The position numbers were made by a program, and so were the translations under genes. From assembly GCA_946497375.1 (NCBI GenBank), contig CAMMKE010000050.1, positions 1 through 8,647 of the forward strand: a stretch of DNA of 8,647 bases. Direction: 5' to 3'. The notes below the pieces were generated by a model, which made no database searches, was not told the origin of the DNA, and worked only from the letters and a program-made list of their open reading frames with translations. The DNA is from an uncultured Mycoplasmatota bacterium. GTDB lineage: Bacteria; Bacillota_I; Bacilli_A; RF39; UBA660. Below, piece by piece: positions 1 through 6,187 of this stretch (its first letter is position 1; every line of letters starts with the position of its first letter).

Positions 1-16
1 TATAGGAGGAATTTTT

Positions 17-466
17 ATGAAGTTAGCTAAAATGAAAAAAGAAGATTTAGAATTATTATCGCATAAGGATATAACATATTATATATTAGAAGAAGAAGGA
101 AAAATGAATACTACTGCCCTTTTTAAAAGAGTAGTAACATTACTAGAACTTCCTAATAAAACTTTTGAGGAGAAAATAGGTGACTATTATACACTTCTTA
201 CAACTGATAAAAGATTCATTCTTTTAGAAGATGGTAACTGGGACTTAAGAAGTCGTCATACTTCTGATAAGATAGTTAAAGTAACAGATGATGAGGACGA
301 AGAAGAAGAGGATGAAGAAATTAAAGAAGATACAATCTTACCAGATGAATCTGAAGAAGATAACTATGACTCTGGTGATACAGATGAAGATGATGACTAT
401 GATGATGCTAATGAAGATTTAAAAGATTTAGTTGTTGTCGATGAAGATGAATTAGAAGAGAACTAA
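17..466 (+). CDS. rpoE: DNA-directed RNA polymerase delta subunit
   Basis: The 149-residue protein has the two-part build of the Firmicutes delta subunit. Residues about 10-85 form a HARE-HTH-type globular domain (segments DITYYILEEEGKM, GDYYTLLTTDKRFILL and GNWDLRS). From about residue 90 the tail is almost entirely Asp/Glu. In the family, delta binds core RNA polymerase, and its acidic tail displaces nucleic acid, speeds recycling and increases sensitivity to initiating NTP levels. The ATG at 17 follows AGGAGG at 4-9 with 7 bases of spacing. Length is close to the usual 150-190 residues. In Bacillus rpoE is followed by pyrG; here a terminator and a transport operon follow instead. The promoter lies outside the window. 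The call rests on architecture and remembered family features. Confidence 0.93.
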   Translation: MKLAKMKKEDLELLSHKDITYYILEEEGKMNTTALFKRVVTLLELPNKTFEEKIGDYYTLLTTDKRFILLEDGNWDLRSRHTSDKIVKVTDDEDEEEEDEEIKEDTILPDESEEDNYDSGDTDEDDDYDDANEDLKDLVVVDEDELEEN

Positions 467-497
467 AAATATAATATTTAGTTCTTTTTATTTTTTT
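460..497 (+). terminator. Rho-independent terminator after rpoE
   Basis: A perfect 8-bp stem, GAACTAAA (460-467) with TTTAGTTC (477-484), encloses a 9-base loop and is followed by TTTTTATTTTTTT (485-497). The rpoE stop codon (464-466) lies inside the left arm. This should end rpoE transcription and separate it from the ABC operon. Confidence 0.85.
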
Positions 498-505
498 GTT
501 ATAAT
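477..505 (+). promoter_or_regulatory. Extended -10 promoter of the ABC/MFS operon
   Basis: TATAAT at 500-505 is preceded by TGT at 497-499, giving the extended -10 form TGnTATAAT. The -35 position at 17-bp spacing (477-482, TTTAGT) is weak and lies inside the upstream terminator, as is common when the -10 is extended. The predicted start is about 512, roughly 20 bases before the ATG at 532. Confidence 0.6.
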
Positions 506-507
506 TA

Positions 508-523
508 TCCTATAAGTATAGGA
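508..523 (+). promoter_or_regulatory. Palindrome over transcription start and RBS of the ABC operon
   Basis: TCCTATA (508-514), AG, TATAGGA (517-523) is a perfect 7-bp inverted repeat with a 2-base centre. It begins 3 bases after the -10 box and its right arm contains most of the GGAG ribosome binding site (521-524). If transcription starts near 512 the left arm is mostly absent from the RNA, so a DNA operator for a dimeric repressor is more likely than an RNA hairpin. No regulator gene is adjacent. Its function is inferred. Confidence 0.4.
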
Positions 524-531
524 GTGTAATC

Positions 532-2229
532 ATGAAGTATTTAAAAGAAGTGTATAATGATTTTAAAGTAGTACCATTTAAGAAGTTTATGACCTTTCTT
601 TTCTTTTTCACATGTATTTTAGGTTATGTAGTTATGGCTCTATTTCCTTATTTTGCTAGTCAAATAATAAAGTATGCAACAGATGGTAATACCCTAGCAT
701 ACACATACACCTTTTATCTAGCAATTGCCTACATTGCCTATGAAGTTATCTGGTATTTTAACTACTATATCTATAGTTTTCTTCAAACTTATTATAGTGA
801 TACTATTCATAAAAAACTATTTAATAAAATATGTACTTCATCAAGAAAAATATCTAAGACTCTAGATAATGGTAAAATGTTAAGCTTAGTAGGAGATGAT
901 ATTCCAAGTTTTTGTTATCTATTAGATTCTATAACCGTCTATATATCTACAATATTTATGATTATCTTAACCGTAATATTAATCTTTAAAGCCCATTTTA
1001 TTTTTGCCATTATCACAGTTATTTCTTTAATCATATATATTATCTTCATGACCAAAAATATGGATAAGTACTCTAGATATTTAAAAGAACAAAAGAAACA
1101 TAATGATACTATTAATTCTACTTATGTAGAAGAGTTAAATGCCTTAAAAGAAATAAAGACACTACCGATAAAAGATAATCTTTATAAAAAGTTACAAACT
1201 AAATTAAATAGATATACTAAAGCTTATTTTAAAAAACGTAAATATTATGCAAGAAATGAAAACATCAGTACACTTATACCTCAATACACAAAGTTTATTT
1301 TATATCTTGTTTTATTAATCTTTATGGTTAAATTTAATGCTACTATTGACTTAGTAATCTTAATTATTGGTTACTATGACCAGTTAATAGAAAACTTAAA
1401 AGAATTAGTATCATCATATCGGGAAATAAAAGAATATCATGTCTCTGTTAAAAGAGTAAATGAAGCCTTAACTTATGAGGATGATTTATCTAATCTTTTT
1501 GGCAAATATGAAAATGATGAAATATATGGTTCTATTGTCTTTAAAAATGTAAGTTATAAATATAATTTTAAATATGTTTTAGATAATGTTAATCTAAAGA
1601 TAAAGCCTAACACTTTAAATATCTTTATTGGGCCATCTGGTAGTGGTAAAACAACTCTATTTGACCTCTTATTAAGGTTTTATAGAGTAAACAGTGGAGA
1701 AATATATTTAGATGGTGTTAATATCTATGAATATAGTAATAGTATCTATGCTTCTAATATAACCTTAGTTAAACAAAATCCTTTTATTTATAACATGAGT
1801 ATAAGAGATAATTTAAGATTAGTTAATAGTAATAAAAAAAGAGGAGAAGAAGTAATCAAAGAAGTAGGTCTACATGAACATATAATGAGCCTACCTAAAG
1901 GTTATAGTACTGTTTTAACAGGGAATGCTTCTAATTTATCAGGTGGTCAAAAACAACTTCTTTCTATCGCTAGAAGTCTTTTAACAGATGCAGAAATCCT
2001 TCTCATGGATGATATAACTGCATCCCTTGACCCTAAAACAACTAACGAAATTATAGACCTTTTAGTAAGACTTAAAGCCGACCATACTATTTTAGTTATA
2101 ACTAATAGAGAAGATTTAATTAATAGAGCCGACAAAATTTTTTATTTAAATAAAGGCAAAATAAAAAGTTATAAGTCTTTAGAAGAGTTAAAAGAGAAAA
2201 TTAACTCTGAAAGTGAGGTGTTAATATGA
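532..2229 (+). CDS. ABC exporter half-transporter, subunit A (degenerate catalytic site)
   Basis: This 565-residue type IV (exporter) half-transporter has an N-terminal membrane domain with about six hydrophobic spans (roughly 21-43, 59-81, 133-153, 156-174, 251-268, 271-285) and a C-terminal nucleotide-binding domain from about 330. Visible motifs are Walker A GPSGSGKTT (367-375), Q-loop Gln 415, an intact LSGGQ signature (469-473), Walker B ILLMDD (489-494) and D-loop SLD (498-500). Asp 494 stands where the catalytic Glu is expected, and Asn 525 (VITNR) replaces the H-loop His, so its own ATP site should be weak or inactive. It can lend its good signature to a partner. RBS GGAG is 7 bases before the ATG. 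The next gene overlaps by 4 bases and encodes the complementary half, so a membrane heterodimer is very likely. Substrate unknown; drug or peptide export is a guess. Confidence 0.9.
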   Translation: MKYLKEVYNDFKVVPFKKFMTFLFFFTCILGYVVMALFPYFASQIIKYATDGNTLAYTYTFYLAIAYIAYEVIWYFNYYIYSFLQTYYSDTIHKKLFNKICTSSRKISKTLDNGKMLSLVGDDIPSFCYLLDSITVYISTIFMIILTVILIFKAHFIFAIITVISLIIYIIFMTKNMDKYSRYLKEQKKHNDTINSTYVEELNALKEIKTLPIKDNLYKKLQTKLNRYTKAYFKKRKYYARNENISTLIPQYTKFILYLVLLIFMVKFNATIDLVILIIGYYDQLIENLKELVSSYREIKEYHVSVKRVNEALTYEDDLSNLFGKYENDEIYGSIVFKNVSYKYNFKYVLDNVNLKIKPNTLNIFIGPSGSGKTTLFDLLLRFYRVNSGEIYLDGVNIYEYSNSIYASNITLVKQNPFIYNMSIRDNLRLVNSNKKRGEEVIKEVGLHEHIMSLPKGYSTVLTGNASNLSGGQKQLLSIARSLLTDAEILLMDDITASLDPKTTNEIIDLLVRLKADHTILVITNREDLINRADKIFYLNKGKIKSYKSLEELKEKINSESEVLI

Positions 2230-3956
2230 GATTAATGATAGATACTTATAAAAAATATTGGTCTTGTATTAAACCTCATAAAGGATATTATACGATAATT
2301 TTCATCTCTAAAGCCCTAGCAGTCATTGCCAGTGTTCTTTTACCTTTAACCGCTTCAGGTATTGTTAAATATTTAACATTAGGAGACTATCATGAAACCT
2401 TAAAATGGATATTTTACTTCTTTGCTGCAGCGACAGCCAAAGTTATATTTTACTACTGGAATTATAAAGGTGGAGCCTTAGATTCTAATTACTGTTATAC
2501 AGGACTAAAGAAGAAAGTCTTTAATAAACTGGCAACCTATGACTTAGAGTTTTCTAAACACAAAAATATAGATGAAGTATTACAAGGCTCATCTAGTGAT
2601 ATTTGGAAAGTAGTTTCTATTAATGATAACCTAAGTGATATTATTATTGGTTTTATTAGAATAGTTGTAATAGTAATATTAACAGCTCTAACCTCGCCTT
2701 TAGTAGGATTAGTAGTATTCTTATTCTCTAGCCTTTATGTAATCTTTATGTTATTATTTAATGAAAAAATCGTGAAATACTTAAATAAACAAAGAAAATA
2801 TCAAGATAAAATCGCAGGTATTTTTTTAGAAGAATTATCATCATTAGAAGAAATGAAAGTATATGACATAAAAGACAAGTACTATAATTATTTTAATACT
2901 ATTAATAAGAAGTTCTGTCATAACTATAGATTAAAAAGAAGATATAGTGATATCCAGGTAAACTTTTTACAATTAATATTGGATTTAGGAGAAGTAAGTA
3001 TTTATGCCGTTACATTATTTCTATTATTTCAAAATGCCTACACCGTTGATAAGATAGTATTAGTAATAGGATACTTTACTATGTTAAACCAAGAGTTAAA
3101 ATATGTCTTACAAACGTGTGTAAAAAATATCGTAGACTGTAGAGTATCTGTTGAAAGAATTTATTCTCTTTTAAATTATCGTCCTAAAAATAATAAAATA
3201 ACAAATACTATTGATGAAGATAATATTAAAGGAAGTCTAGAATTTAGTCATGTTTATTCCTCATACCAAGATAAAGAAGTTTTAAAAGATGTAACATTCA
3301 AAGTAAAACCTAATGAATTAACCGCTATTGTTGGACGTAGTGGCAGTGGTAAAAGTACAATTTTAAATATAATTCTTAGGTTAATAAAACCAGATAGTGG
3401 TGCTGTTTTAATTGATAAAGAAGATATTTATAATTATAGTATTGATGTTTATAAGACTAATGTAAGTGTTGTAACTCAAAAAAGTATTCTCTTTAATATG
3501 AGTATAAAAGATAATTTGACTTTAGTAGAACCTAAATTTAAAAGATGTCAAGAAGTATGCAAGAATCTAGGAATACATGATGAGATATTAAACTTACCCA
3601 AAGGCTATAATACTGTTATTGATGAAAACAGTACTAATATATCTACAAGCTTAAAACAACTTCTATCCATTGCAAGAAGCATCTTAACAAACTCTGAAAT
3701 ATTACTTTTCGATGAAGTCACATCATCTTTGGATGCTACTAATACTAGAAAAGTAGTTAAAGTCTTTAAAGAGTTATCTAAAACTCATACTGTTATCATT
3801 ATTACTCATAAAAAAGATGTAATGAATAAAGCCGACCATTTAATTATTATTAATAAAGGAAAGAAAGTTGCCGATAGCTCACCTAAGTCTTTAGAAAATA
3901 ATAAATACTATTTAAACTTAAGAGATAGTAGTAGTGTAAGTAATAATAACATATAA
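2226..3956 (+). CDS. ABC exporter half-transporter, subunit B (catalytic Glu and His intact, signature degenerate)
   Basis: This 576-residue partner of the upstream gene starts in an ATGA overlap with its stop, with GAGGTG (2215-2220) as ribosome binding site. It has an N-terminal membrane domain (spans near 23-45, 61-80, 138-157, 159-178, 247-268, 273-290) and an ATPase domain from about 335. Motifs are Walker A GRSGSGKST (370-378), Q-loop Gln 418, Walker B ILLFDE with Asp 496/Glu 497, D-loop SLD and H-loop His 528. The signature LSGGQ is replaced by ISTSL (472-476), although the following KQLLSIARS is conserved. Combined with subunit A's LSGGQ this gives one complete ATP site; the other composite site lacks Glu, His and signature. 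That asymmetry is known from heterodimeric exporters such as TM287/288, BmrCD and TAP. The two subunits are clearly paralogous. Substrate not determinable. Confidence 0.9.
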   Translation: MRLMIDTYKKYWSCIKPHKGYYTIIFISKALAVIASVLLPLTASGIVKYLTLGDYHETLKWIFYFFAAATAKVIFYYWNYKGGALDSNYCYTGLKKKVFNKLATYDLEFSKHKNIDEVLQGSSSDIWKVVSINDNLSDIIIGFIRIVVIVILTALTSPLVGLVVFLFSSLYVIFMLLFNEKIVKYLNKQRKYQDKIAGIFLEELSSLEEMKVYDIKDKYYNYFNTINKKFCHNYRLKRRYSDIQVNFLQLILDLGEVSIYAVTLFLLFQNAYTVDKIVLVIGYFTMLNQELKYVLQTCVKNIVDCRVSVERIYSLLNYRPKNNKITNTIDEDNIKGSLEFSHVYSSYQDKEVLKDVTFKVKPNELTAIVGRSGSGKSTILNIILRLIKPDSGAVLIDKEDIYNYSIDVYKTNVSVVTQKSILFNMSIKDNLTLVEPKFKRCQEVCKNLGIHDEILNLPKGYNTVIDENSTNISTSLKQLLSIARSILTNSEILLFDEVTSSLDATNTRKVVKVFKELSKTHTVIIITHKKDVMNKADHLIIINKGKKVADSSPKSLENNKYYLNLRDSSSVSNNNI

Positions 3957-3966
3957 GGAGTAGAAC

Positions 3967-5138
3967 ATGAAAGAATTAATTAAGAACAAAAACTAAAAAT
4001 ACATATTTATAATGATTATCTTTTTTAGTATTTCTTTTGGTTTATGGAATAACTTTAGACTCCTATGGCTAGAAGAAAATAGGCTAGATCCAAGTGAAAT
4101 AAGTAGAGTAATGAGTCTTGCAACTTTCTTTGGAGCCATCTCTATAATATTTATTTCACTAAAAATAAGTATGGCTAATATAAAAAAATTATTAAGTACA
4201 ACTCTTTTAATAAGAATAGTTTCCTATTTAATTCTATTTATAGGATATCAGCATTTATCAACAAGAGTAATTGCAATACTATTTATCTTTGATATTGCAA
4301 GTTATACAGTAGGATATTTAGCCATATATCCCTTAATCACAAGAGTTATTAAAGATGATAAAGTCTATAGTTATAGACAACTAACAACCTATATATGCCA
4401 AGATTTAGGAGTTTTAATAGGTGGTATATTACTTGGTTTTACTATAGGAAATTATGTTTTTAACTACAATAGTTTTCTTTTAATTACCCTTATATGTCTA
4501 GTAATAGCATTATTCTCTCTAAGTAAAGTAAAACTTAATAATAAAATTATAAAGAGATAAAAGCTAAAGACTATTTAAAAGTATTTAAAAAAGATAAAAT
4601 CTCTAATATCTATTTATTATATATTTTTATCTCAGACCTTTCTTATAACTGTGCTTTAGGTATGCAGATGTTGATATTAACTAATATTTTAGACATATCA
4701 TCTAAAAATGCTACCTTCTATTTTCTATTAATGGGAATAATGGCAGATATCTTTGGAGTGTTAGCTTTAAAGAAACTAACCCCTAAAAATGATTATCTAA
4801 CTATTTTACTTAAATTTGGTCCTAGAATGTTAGGTTATTCTTTAGTTTTTATCATTCCAACAAAAGAGATGACTTTAATCGCTATCACAATATCCCTATT
4901 CTTAACGACTGCTTATGAAAATAAAACTGATGCAGTATACCTAAATAGAATAGATACAAAATATCAGTTATTGTTCTCTAGTATTAGAAAATTAGTGGGT
5001 AGTTTAGGTAATGCTATAGGATTACATCTAACAGGTATATTATTTGTCTTTGGGTCTAAATATATCTTTGGAGTAGCAGCCCTAATCGGATATTTTCAAA
5101 TTGCTCTTGCCCTATATCTTAGGAAAAAACACAAGTAA
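3967..5138 (+). pseudogene. MFS transporter, broken by a nonsense codon and a frameshift
   Basis: The intended start is ATG 3967, 6 bases after AAGGAG (3955-3960), which overlaps the previous stop. Translation reads MKELIKNKN, meets TAA at 3994-3996, then continues in the same frame as KYIFIMIIFFSISFGLW, a normal first membrane span. That frame runs to TAA 4558-4560 (six spans). The remainder (EIKAKDYLKVFKKDK, then six more spans) is in another frame open from 4545 to 5138. The frames join if one base is lost in the A-rich stretch 4545-4557, exactly at the expected central cytoplasmic loop. Together the pieces make about 390 residues and 12 spans, the size of a major facilitator transporter. 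ATG 4012 could restart translation but has no good RBS. It is the third gene of the ABC operon and probably non-functional now; a sequencing error could explain one lesion but less easily both. Confidence 0.8.
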
Positions 5139-5147
5139 CAAAATTAG

Positions 5148-5176
5148 TTGTAAAAAACTAAATAACATGGTAGTAT
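5148..5176 (+). promoter_or_regulatory. Candidate sigma-A promoter of the small PH-like membrane protein
   Basis: TTGTAA (5148-5153) and TAGTAT (5171-5176) are spaced by 17 bp, each matching consensus at four of six positions, 41 bp before the ATG at 5217. An inverted repeat, TTAGTT (5144-5149) with AACTAA (5156-5161), overlaps the -35 and may be an operator or only a chance AT-rich match. Confidence 0.4.
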
Positions 5177-5216
5177 TTAAGTATAAAGATTAAAAAAATT
5201 TAGGAGGTTGAAGTTT

Positions 5217-5675
5217 ATGAAAAATACTTTCAGAGTCTATCTACCCAGGTGGTATTATAAACTTATGTTTATTTGTAGTTTAATATTGAGCATGGTTCCT
5301 ACAATATTTTGTATAGTAGATGGAATTGACATAGCCTGTATCATTGCCTTTGCAATATTTATTGTCCCAATTCTAATGGCATCACTTTGGAGCTATCGTT
5401 TCAGAATTACAGTCATGGAAGACATAATAACTGTTAAACCTGGATTTAGAAAAAAATATAGTTTTAATGTCAGTGAAATAACAAAAGTAATACGTAAAGT
5501 TGTTCTAAATAGCGGTATTGGTACAAGTGTAAAAATAACAGTATACACTGAATCAAAGCATGTATCTGTTGAATCTTTAATGATAGGAATTGATAAATTT
5601 GATAGATACATTAAAGAGAAAATTAATCCTGAAAAAATCTCAACAAAAGTAATGGGAGAGAATGTGAATAAATAA
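5217..5675 (+). CDS. Small membrane protein with two TM segments and PH-like domain
   Basis: I chose ATG 5217 (152 residues) because AGGAGG at 5203-5208 sits 8 bases before it; the in-frame TTG at 5208 lies within that RBS. Residues 16-34 and 38-59 are two hydrophobic spans with a very short turn, so both ends probably face the cytoplasm. Residues 61-135 alternate short beta-like segments (FRITVMEDIITVKPG, KYSFNVSEITKVIRK, VKITVYTESKHVSVESL) and end in the helix DKFDRYIKEKI. This pattern is typical of bacterial PH-like domains that follow a two-span hairpin. It resembles small Firmicutes proteins of the DUF6560 kind, but this is from memory. The function is unknown. The last 15 or so residues adjoin the remnant downstream and could have been altered by the event that brought it in. 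Confidence 0.75.
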   Translation: MKNTFRVYLPRWYYKLMFICSLILSMVPTIFCIVDGIDIACIIAFAIFIVPILMASLWSYRFRITVMEDIITVKPGFRKKYSFNVSEITKVIRKVVLNSGIGTSVKITVYTESKHVSVESLMIGIDKFDRYIKEKINPEKISTKVMGENVNK

Positions 5676-5925
5676 AAGTACTACATAATAGTTTCCGAAC
5701 AACTCTATTATTTTCTTCAATGTAAGAATCTATATGCTTACATAACTGTTCAGTTTGTTCTGATGCGAATTTATCAAAATCTTTTAATTTTCCATCATTT
5801 TGAATTAAATAATATAAAAAATGTCTATAGCTTTGTAGATTTAATAAATAACCATTTATAATCATTCGGTCAAAAGTTTCTAATTTTCCATTGATTTTTT
5901 CCTTATTTTGTTCTAATATATTCAT
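5623..5925 (-). pseudogene. Truncated N-terminal remnant of a larger uncharacterised protein
   Basis: The reading frame begins at ATG 5925 (read leftward) with AGAGG six bases upstream. The first 80 or so residues look like real protein: NGKLETFDRMIINGYL, then HFLYYLIQNDGKLKDFDKFA, then EQLCKHIDSYIEENNRVVRK. From about residue 80 (near 5685) the frame runs into antisense of the preceding gene and ends at residue 100, so the tail is spurious. From memory, the pattern FDR-hydrophobic-x-G-x-L, then YL, then LLKDFxxFA, resembles the start of a widespread, often multi-copy family of about 400-470 residues of unknown function; this could not be checked. The 3' part appears lost, and no further fragment is seen. 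The start lies just outside the structured block 5927-6102, suggesting the two belong together. Alternatively it is an intact small lineage-specific protein. Confidence 0.55.
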
Positions 5926-5955
5926 TGCAAACCTCTTTGGTAGTTATGCTTATTT
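5926..5955 (+). promoter_or_regulatory. Possible + strand promoter for the hairpin RNA
   Basis: TTGCAA (5926-5931), an 18-bp spacer, and TTATTT (5950-5955) preceded by TGC (5947-5949) resemble an extended -10 promoter. The start would fall near 5962, exactly at the first base of the GGAAC/GTTCC hairpin, giving a transcript of about 149 bases ending at the T-run 6103-6110. The -10 box is poor, so this is tentative. A transcript starting here would lack the left arms of the long-range closing stem. Confidence 0.25.
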
Positions 5956-6102
5956 GAAACTGGAACAGAGGATTTAATCCCGAGGTTCCGATATTTAGTA
6001 GCATAGACTACATTACGGCATAGACCGTTTATATTTGAGTGTGCGTTAGAGCACGTAACAGTTATTATACTGTTTTAGCAAACTATTTCAAGTGAGGTTT
6101 GC
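5927..6102. ncRNA. Structured RNA candidate: closed array of hairpins upstream of the truncated ORF
   Basis: The block is bounded by a perfect 9-bp inverted repeat, GCAAACCTC (5927-5935) and GAGGTTTGC (6094-6102). Directly inside, ATTTGAAA (5952-5959) pairs with TTTCAAGT (6086-6093) with one G-T wobble, so the 3' strand pairs continuously for 17 bases across a 16-base bulge. Within lie five hairpins: GGAAC (5962-5966)/GTTCC (5985-5989) with inner GGAT/ATCC; GTAG/CTAC (5998-6011); ACGG/CCGT (6015-6028); GTGC/GCAC (6041-6054); AACAGT/ACTGTT (6057-6074). No ORF is present. The + strand ends in a terminator, favouring a + transcript. The minus strand would instead give a leader whose closing stem hides the RBS of the truncated ORF. 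I do not recognise a named RNA family. Confidence 0.5.
5998..6054. repeat. Three hairpins with shared loop and different stems
   Basis: Read on the + strand the units are GTAG-CATAGA-CTAC (5998-6011), ACGG-CATAGA-CCGT (6015-6028) and GTGC-GTTAGA-GCAC (6041-6054). The first two loops are identical and the third keeps TAGA. All three stems are exactly 4 bp with different sequences, each fully complementary. Spacers are 3 and 12 bases. Stem changes that preserve pairing around a constant loop indicate selection on RNA (or single-strand DNA) structure rather than on primary sequence. Confidence 0.6.
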
Positions 6103-6110
6103 TTTTTTTT
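6078..6110 (+). terminator. Rho-independent terminator at the end of the hairpin block
   Basis: GCAAAC (6078-6083) pairs with GTTTGC (6097-6102) around a 13-base loop and is followed by eight T (6103-6110). It would end a + strand hairpin RNA or read-through from the small membrane-protein gene before prfA. Its right arm can alternatively pair with the distant GCAAACCTC at 5927-5935. Confidence 0.65.
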
Positions 6111-6129
6111 GTTATTTTAGTTGGTTAGG

Positions 6130-6159
6130 TTGCGGACAACGTCTGCCTTATGCTATAAT
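6130..6159 (+). promoter_or_regulatory. Promoter of prfA-prmC
   Basis: TTGCGG (6130-6135), an 18-bp spacer and a perfect TATAAT (6154-6159) preceded by TGC (6151-6153) form a strong extended -10 promoter. The predicted start is near 6166, about 22 bases before the prfA ATG. The spacer holds a short dyad, GCGGAC (6132-6137) and GTCTGC (6141-6146), paired except for one G-T position, which could be an operator or chance. Confidence 0.75.
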
Positions 6160-6187
6160 TACAAAGAAAAAGAAAGGACTGGTTATA

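Noticed and set aside
1947..2135. 62-residue minus-strand ORF inside the first ABC gene
   Set aside because: It is a frame shadow of the conserved ABC ATPase domain with no RBS or recognisable protein features.
3994..3996. TAA read as a sense codon (recoding) in the MFS gene
   Set aside because: TAA ends other genes in the window (rpoE, second ABC gene, prmC), and the gene also carries a frameshift, so simple decay is the better explanation.
5208..5216. TTG start for the small PH-like membrane protein
   Set aside because: The TTG lies inside the AGGAGG ribosome binding site that correctly serves ATG 5217.
5393..5611. 72-residue minus-strand ORF within the PH-like gene
   Set aside because: It is antisense to a well-supported gene with its own RBS and membrane segments, and has no features of its own.
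5998..6054. CRISPR array
   Set aside because: Repeats are only 14 bases with differing stems and 3-12 base spacers, and no cas gene is present.
5927..6110. T-box or other riboswitch leader for prfA
   Set aside because: No T-box sequence is seen, the block ends in a terminator, and prfA has its own strong promoter downstream at 6130-6159.
6092..6187. N-terminal extension of prfA by 32 residues from GTG 6092
   Set aside because: The extension would run through the terminator T-run and the TATAAT promoter; ATG 6188 has a proper RBS and the standard RF1 start.
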